From positions 124,001 to 188,000 of the forward strand of contig NZ_JAUSVX010000009.1 of assembly GCF_030814995.1 (NCBI RefSeq): DNA of 64,000 nt. Reading direction: 5' to 3'. Positions within the stretch are counted from its first letter, which is position 1. Every line of letters starts with the position of its first letter. A program made the position numbers and the translations under genes. Shown one piece after another: positions 57,189-64,000 of this stretch. The stretch comes from Labrys wisconsinensis (GTDB lineage: Bacteria; Pseudomonadota; Alphaproteobacteria; Rhizobiales; Labraceae). Below the pieces are notes generated by a model. It was not told the DNA's origin. It did no database searches and worked only from the letters and a program-made list of their open reading frames with translations.

Positions 57189-58540
57189 ATGCACAGCCCG
57201 GAACGGGCGGCGTCCGCCGTCCTGGCCCCGCACAGGAGCGTCCCGCCCGGTGGGCACGCGTTCGGCGAGGCGCCGATCCCGCCGGTCGCCGACACGTCCC
57301 GAAACAGGCCGCCAATATCCAAGGCGCGTCCGCGCCGCGGCCGGCGGGCGATCGCGATCGCCCTGTCCCTCGGCGCCGCCCTCGGGCTCGGCTGGCTCGG
57401 CAGGGCGCAGCTCCTGCCCGCGCCGGCCGCCGGCCTGATGACCGCACCCGCGGTGGTCGGCAGCATCGAGCAGAGCGTGCTGGCCAGCGGCACGCTGAAG
57501 CCGGTCAGGCTGGTCGCGGTCGGCGCCCAGGTCTCCGGCCGGATCACCGCGCTCAAGGTCGCCGTCGGCCAGAAGGTCCGGGCCGGCGACCTCATCGCCG
57601 AGATCGACGCCCTGACCAAGCAGAACGACCTGCGCTCGGCCCAGGCCGCCCTCGACAGCGCCCGCGCCCAGCGTGAGGAGAAGGAAGCGACGCTCGCCAA
57701 GAACGAGGCGGCCCTGGCGCGCCAGAAGCTGACCTATGGCCAGAACGCCTCCTCGCGCGCCGACTATGAATCCGCCGAGGCGGACGTGAAGGCGACGCGG
57801 GCGCAGATCGCCCAGCTCGACGCCTCGATCGTCGAGGCCGAGGTCTCGGTCTCCACCGCCCGGGTCAATCTCGACTACACCCGCATCACCGCCCCGATCG
57901 ACGGCACCGTGCTCGCCATCGGCGCCCAGGAGGGGCAGACCGTCAACGCCACCCAGTCGACCCCGACCATCGTCGTGCTCGGCGATCTCGACACCATGAC
58001 GATCCGGGCCGAGATCTCCGAGGCCGACGTGGTCCGGGTCGAGCCCGGCCAGGAGGTCTACTTCACCATCCTCGGCGAGCCGGACCGTCGCTTCCACGCC
58101 CGCCTGCGCTCGATCGAGCCGGCGCCGGAATCGGTCAAGACCGACAGCAGCTTCTCCACCGACAGCACCACGACCAGCTCGACGTCCTCCTCCTCGTCCA
58201 CGTCCTCGGAGGCGATCTATTACAACGGCGTCTTCGACGTGCCGAACCCCGACGGCCGCCTCAGGACCTACATGACGGCCGAGGTGCACATCGTCCTCGG
58301 CGAGGCCCGGAACGTCCTCACCGTGCCGGCCGCCGCCCTCGCCGGGCCGGAGGCGGACGGCTCCTTCTCCGTGCGGGTCGTCGAGGCCGACGGCACGGTG
58401 GCGCGCCGCCCGGTCGAGGTCGGGCTCGACAACAAGATCGCCGCCGAGATCCGCGACGGCCTGAAGGCGGGCGAGCGCGTGGTGATCGGCGAGGCCGCCA
58501 CTGCCTCCAGGACCATGATGGGTCCGCCGCCCGGCGGAAT

Positions 58541-58544
<4 letters not shown>
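57189..58544 (+). CDS. macA: MacA-type efflux periplasmic adaptor
   Basis: 451 residues. One membrane helix (about 54-73), then lipoyl and alpha-hairpin domains (VAVGAQVSGRITALKVAVGQKVRAGDLIAEID, coiled coil about 150-215), then the beta-barrel (YTRITAPIDGTVLAIGAQEGQTV). A Ser/Thr-rich insert (about 316-344) interrupts the beta-barrel. It links the MacB ABC pump with TolC. Confidence 0.92.
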
Positions 58545-60523
<1,979 letters not shown>

Positions 60524-60839
60524 CCCGATGTCGTTCCTTCATCATCGCGGCGACCTGCCGGGTTCGATCGGCGACGTCATGGGGATTTCCGGCATCAGCA
60601 CAAGGATATGCCGGCCCCGCGTCTCGCCACGTCGACGAAAACGCGGCGGTTTCTACGCCCGATGTCCGCGCAATGCTCTTGGCCGGACCATCTGAATGCG
60701 CGGCAACTCCCCGGCCGGATTGACGGCCCCGCGGCAACTCAATAGCGATACTTTCCGGCGCAACAGATTGGATCCGATCCTGGTGTCAGCTGCATCCTCC
60801 CTTTTCCGGCATTCCTCCGAAGCTGCGGGCGGCGGCCCC

Positions 60840-62060
60840 GTGCGGGCGCTCGCCCGGGTCGGCATCGTCGCGGCCTGCATCCTCGCCGCCGGCTGCAACC
60901 GGGAGCAGCAGGCCGCCACCCCGCCTGCCGGCGCCGTCCGTCCCCAGGTCAGCGTCGTCACGCTGCATCCGCGGGCCGTCGCCATCACGGCCGAGCTGCC
61001 GGGGCGCGTCGGCGCCTCGCTCACCGCCGACGTCGTGCCGCAGGTGACCGGCATCATCAAGGCGCGCCTGTTCAAGGAAGGCACCGAGGTCAAGGCCGGC
61101 GACGGGCTGTACCAGATCGATCCCGCCAGCTACCAGGCGAGCTATGACAGCGCCGTGGCGACGCTGCAGAAGGACCAGGCCGCCGTCCCCAGCGCCCAGG
61201 CCAAGGTCGACCGCTACCAGACCCTGATCAAGCAGAACGCCGTCAGCAGCCAGGACCTCGACGACGCGCGCTCCACGCTGGCGCAGGCCAAGGCCGACGT
61301 CGCCGCCGCCCAGGCGGCGCTGGAGACGGCCCGCATCAACCTCGACTACACCACCATGAAGGCGCCGATCGGCGGGCGGGTCGACGCCTCGACCATCACC
61401 GAGGGCGCGCTGGTGAGCTCGGGCCAGTCGACGGCGCTCACCACCATCCGCCAGCTCGACCCGATCAATGTCGACGTCACGGAATCGAGCACCAACCTCC
61501 TCAACTTCCTGGCGGCGGTGAAGTCGGGCCGGATCAAGACCACGGGGTCCGACGTCTCCGTCAAGCTGAAGCTGGAGAACGGCACGATCTACCCGCACCC
61601 CGGAACGCTGCGCTTCATGGAGGCCAACGTCAACCAGACCACCGGCACCTTCACCGTGCGGGCCGAGTTCGCCAATCCCGACCGGCTGCTCCTGCCCGGC
61701 ATGTATGCCCGCGCCATCCTCGAGGTCGGCCTGGCGCAGAACAGCTTCCTGGTGCCGCAGCGGGCGGTCAGCCACAACGTCAAGGGCGAGGCCACCGCCG
61801 GCTTCGTCGGCAGCGACGGCAAGGTCGTCCAGCGCGTGCTCTCGGTGCAGCGCAGCGTCGGCAACAACTGGCTGGTCGACGCCGGGGTCTCCGACGGCGA
61901 CAGGATCATTGTCGAGGGCATCCAGCTGGTGCGCAGCGGCCAGGAGGTGGCGGCGACCGAGGTGACGGTGGACGATGCCACCGGCGACATCCGCCAGCTC
62001 TCCCAGAGCTCGGCCCTCGACAAGCCGGCGGGCGCTCCGGCGCCGGCCCGGGTCGAGTAG
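60840..62060 (+). CDS. RND efflux periplasmic adaptor (lipoprotein)
   Basis: About 406 residues from GTG 60840, giving a compact lipoprotein signal ([16 protein letters not shown]). An ATG at 60696 in frame places the lipobox 67 residues in, so it is less likely; no clear ribosome binding site supports either. Domain order is MexA/AcrA-like: [25 protein letters not shown], coiled coil, [18 protein letters not shown], then [16 protein letters not shown]. Forms a pump with the next gene and TolC. Confidence 0.88.
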   Translation: MRALARVGIVAACILAAGCNREQQAATPPAGAVRPQVSVVTLHPRAVAITAELPGRVGASLTADVVPQVTGIIKARLFKEGTEVKAGDGLYQIDPASYQASYDSAVATLQKDQAAVPSAQAKVDRYQTLIKQNAVSSQDLDDARSTLAQAKADVAAAQAALETARINLDYTTMKAPIGGRVDASTITEGALVSSGQSTALTTIRQLDPINVDVTESSTNLLNFLAAVKSGRIKTTGSDVSVKLKLENGTIYPHPGTLRFMEANVNQTTGTFTVRAEFANPDRLLLPGMYARAILEVGLAQNSFLVPQRAVSHNVKGEATAGFVGSDGKVVQRVLSVQRSVGNNWLVDAGVSDGDRIIVEGIQLVRSGQEVAATEVTVDDATGDIRQLSQSSALDKPAGAPAPARVE

Positions 62061-62071
62061 GAGCCGCGGGC

Positions 62072-64000
62072 ATGTCGCGTTTCTTCATCAACCGGCCGAT
62101 CTTCGCCTGGGTCATCGTCATCTCGGTGATGCTGGCCGGCCTGCTCGCCATCACCAGCCTGGCGATCGAGCAATATCCGCAGATCGCGCCGCCCTCGGTG
62201 TCGATCAGCGCCACCTATTCCGGCGCCGACGCCCAGACGGTGGAGAACTCGGTGACCAAGGTCATCGAGCAGGGCCTGACCGGCATCGACAATCTCGACT
62301 ACATCACCTCGACCTCGACCTCCTCGGGCAGCGCCTCGATCACGGTCACCTTCACCAGCGCCGCCGATCCCGACGTGGCGCAGATGCAGGTGCAGAACAA
62401 GCTGCAGCTCGTCCAGGCGCAGCTGCCCTCGACCGTGCAGAGCACCGGCATCACCGTCTCGAAGGCCTCCACCGGCTTCCTGATGGTGGTGGCCTTCGTC
62501 TCCACCGACGGCAAGATGACGGCGACCGACGTCGCCGACTACGTCAAGAGCAGCGTCAACGACACCATCTCGCGCGTCGAGGGCGTCGGCACCACCCAGC
62601 TGTTCGGCGGCGGCTATGCCATGCGCATCTGGCTCGACCCGGACAAGCTCGCCAAATATGCGCTGATGCCGGGCGACGTCGCCACGGCCATCCAGGCCCA
62701 GAACGTCCAGGTCGCCGCCGGCCAGCTCGGCGACATCCCGCAGCGCAAGGGCCAGCAGCTCAACGTCACCGTGACGGCCCAGAGCCGCCTGCAGACCCCG
62801 CAGCAGTTCGAGAACATCATCCTCAAGAGCGCCAGCTCGGGCTCGATCGTCCGGCTCAACGACGTCGCCACCGTGGAGCTCGGGTCCGACAGCTACACCA
62901 CCAGCTCCAAGTATAGCGGCCTGCCCTCGGCCGGCATGGGCATCAACCTGGCCACCGGCGCCAATGCCATCAACACCTCCAAGGCGGTCAAGGCCACCAT
63001 CGACAGCCTGGCCTCGACCTTTCCGGAGGGGATGAAGGTCTACTATCCCTACGACACGACCCCGTTCGTGCTCCTGTCGATCGAGGACGTGGTGAAGACG
63101 CTGGTGGAGGCCATCGTCCTGGTCTTCCTGGTGATGTTCTTGTTCCTGCAGAACATCCGGGCGACGATCATCCCCACCCTCGCCGTGCCGATCGTGCTGC
63201 TCGGCACCTTCGGCGTCCTCGCCGTGCTCGGCTATTCCATCAACACGCTGACGATGTTCGCCATGGTGCTCGCCATCGGCCTCCTGGTCGACGACGCCAT
63301 CGTCGTGGTCGAGAACGTCGAGCGCGTCATGCAGGAGGAGGGCCTCGGCCCGCGCGAGGCGACGCTGCGCTCGATGGAGGAGATCACCGGCGCCCTGGTC
63401 GGCGTCGCCACGGTGCTCTCCGCCGTGTTCGTGCCGATGGCCTTCTATTCCGGCGCGGTCGGCGTCATCTACCGCCAGTTCTCGGTGACCATCGTCTCGG
63501 CCATGGCGCTCTCGGTGCTGGTGGCGCTGATCTTCACCCCGGCGCTCTGCGCCACCATCCTCAGGCCGCCGAAGGACCATGCCACCCAGCGCGGCTTCTT
63601 CGGCTGGTTCAACCGCACCTTCGACCGCGGCACCCAGGCCTACCGCAACGGCGTCGCCGGGGTGATCAGCCGTTCCTGGCGCTTCCTCGCCGTGTTCCTC
63701 CTCATCGGCGGCGGCATGCTCTGGCTGCTCGAGCGCCTGCCGAGCTCCTTCCTGCCGGACGAGGACCGCGGCATCGTCATCACCAGCGTGACGCTGCCGC
63801 CGGGCGCGACGCAGGATCGGACGGAGAAGGTGCTCGCCACTGTCCGCGACCACTTCCTCAAGGACGAGAAGGACTATGTCGAGGGCATCTTCACCGTGGT
63901 CGGCTTCGGCTTCGGCGGCGCGGGCCAGAATGTCGGCATCGCCTTCGTGCCCCTGAAGGACTTCAGCGTCCGCACCGACCCGAACGGCAAGGCGCAGGCC
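62072..64000 (+). CDS. RND efflux permease (AcrB/MexB, HAE1 family), cut by window end
   Basis: 643 residues visible, about 60% of a usual 1040-residue pump. N-terminal [17 protein letters not shown], then the periplasmic porter domain and helices with the proton-relay pair [21 protein letters not shown] lies 8 bases upstream. It follows the adaptor by 11 bases. Exports drugs, detergents or metabolites. Confidence 0.95.
   Translation, partial: MSRFFINRPIFAWVIVISVMLAGLLAITSLAIEQYPQIAPPSVSISATYSGADAQTVENSVTKVIEQGLTGIDNLDYITSTSTSSGSASITVTFTSAADPDVAQMQVQNKLQLVQAQLPSTVQSTGITVSKASTGFLMVVAFVSTDGKMTATDVADYVKSSVNDTISRVEGVGTTQLFGGGYAMRIWLDPDKLAKYALMPGDVATAIQAQNVQVAAGQLGDIPQRKGQQLNVTVTAQSRLQTPQQFENIILKSASSGSIVRLNDVATVELGSDSYTTSSKYSGLPSAGMGINLATGANAINTSKAVKATIDSLASTFPEGMKVYYPYDTTPFVLLSIEDVVKTLVEAIVLVFLVMFLFLQNIRATIIPTLAVPIVLLGTFGVLAVLGYSINTLTMFAMVLAIGLLVDDAIVVVENVERVMQEEGLGPREATLRSMEEITGALVGVATVLSAVFVPMAFYSGAVGVIYRQFSVTIVSAMALSVLVALIFTPALCATILRPPKDHATQRGFFGWFNRTFDRGTQAYRNGVAGVISRSWRFLAVFLLIGGGMLWLLERLPSSFLPDEDRGIVITSVTLPPGATQDRTEKVLATVRDHFLKDEKDYVEGIFTVVGFGFGGAGQNVGIAFVPLKDFSVRTDPNGKAQA

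Noticed and set aside
61589-63853. 754-codon minus-strand frame opposite the RND pump
   Set aside because: Antisense of the RND permease; His/Asp/Gly-rich without family sequence.

Overview
The window is high-GC DNA from an alphaproteobacterium, almost certainly of the order Hyphomicrobiales (Rhizobiales). The evidence is gene order and family content: plsX-fabH-ihfA-merR; glyA-nrdR-ribD-ribE-ribH-nusB-thiL; an LdtR-type MarR regulator near an L,D-transpeptidase and a DUF6163 gene; a Porin_2-type porin; and a GumN/TraB-like lipid-free exported protein. The genus cannot be fixed from sequence alone. There is one tRNA gene, and there are no rRNA genes, CRISPR arrays, phage genes or insertion sequences. 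It reads as chromosome, mostly core genes with accessory blocks between them.

Layout. 0-8.2 kb: the end of a radical-SAM DNA-repair gene with a coupled DUF4130-UdgX fusion, an SDR epimerase, a membrane protein, selO with an overlapping UBP zinc-finger gene, a GNAT acetyltransferase and a cNMP-domain/thioredoxin-reductase-like fusion that lacks the redox CxxC. 8.3-13.7 kb: a leftward arsenic resistance island (arsR, two unrelated arsenate reductases, acr3, a second arsR, a flavoprotein with a Cys-rich tail, an MFS carrier). 13.9-16.9 kb: a LysR regulator divergent from an SBF-like transporter, then an EamA transporter. 17.4-26.3 kb: tRNA-Thr, sdaA, plsX-fabH-ihfA-merR, the hppA proton pump and a GumN-like protein. 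26.6-33.0 kb: the thiL/nusB/riboflavin/nrdR/glyA block. 33.2-38.9 kb: the envelope-stress neighbourhood (L,D-transpeptidase, ldtR, DUF6163) and hemB. 38.9-41.5 kb: a bufferin operon (DUF2282 precursor, DUF692 MNIO enzyme, DUF2063 partner, DoxX) with an ECF-type promoter. 41.7-46.5 kb: a SelW-like protein, branched-chain amino acid ABC transporter parts, a CGNR regulator and the Leu/Arg-transferase Bpt. 46.5-64 kb: two OmpR/EnvZ-type two-component systems interleaved with tolC, an orphan pilus secretin, a porin, macAB and an RND pump cut by the window end.

The strongest systems to follow up are the bufferin operon (a RiPP copper-sequestration module), the arsenic island with a perfect operator over the arsR start codon and an uncharacterised Cys-tailed flavoprotein, and a shared promoter design (direct repeat CTTAA-N5-CTTAA, then 23 bases, then a -10-like hexamer, then a short leader ORF) found in front of both tolC and macAB. 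That shared design suggests one response regulator joins the outer-membrane channel to the MacAB pump.

Several REP-like palindromes sit between genes. Most long ORFs opposite real genes are GC-driven shadows and are not listed.
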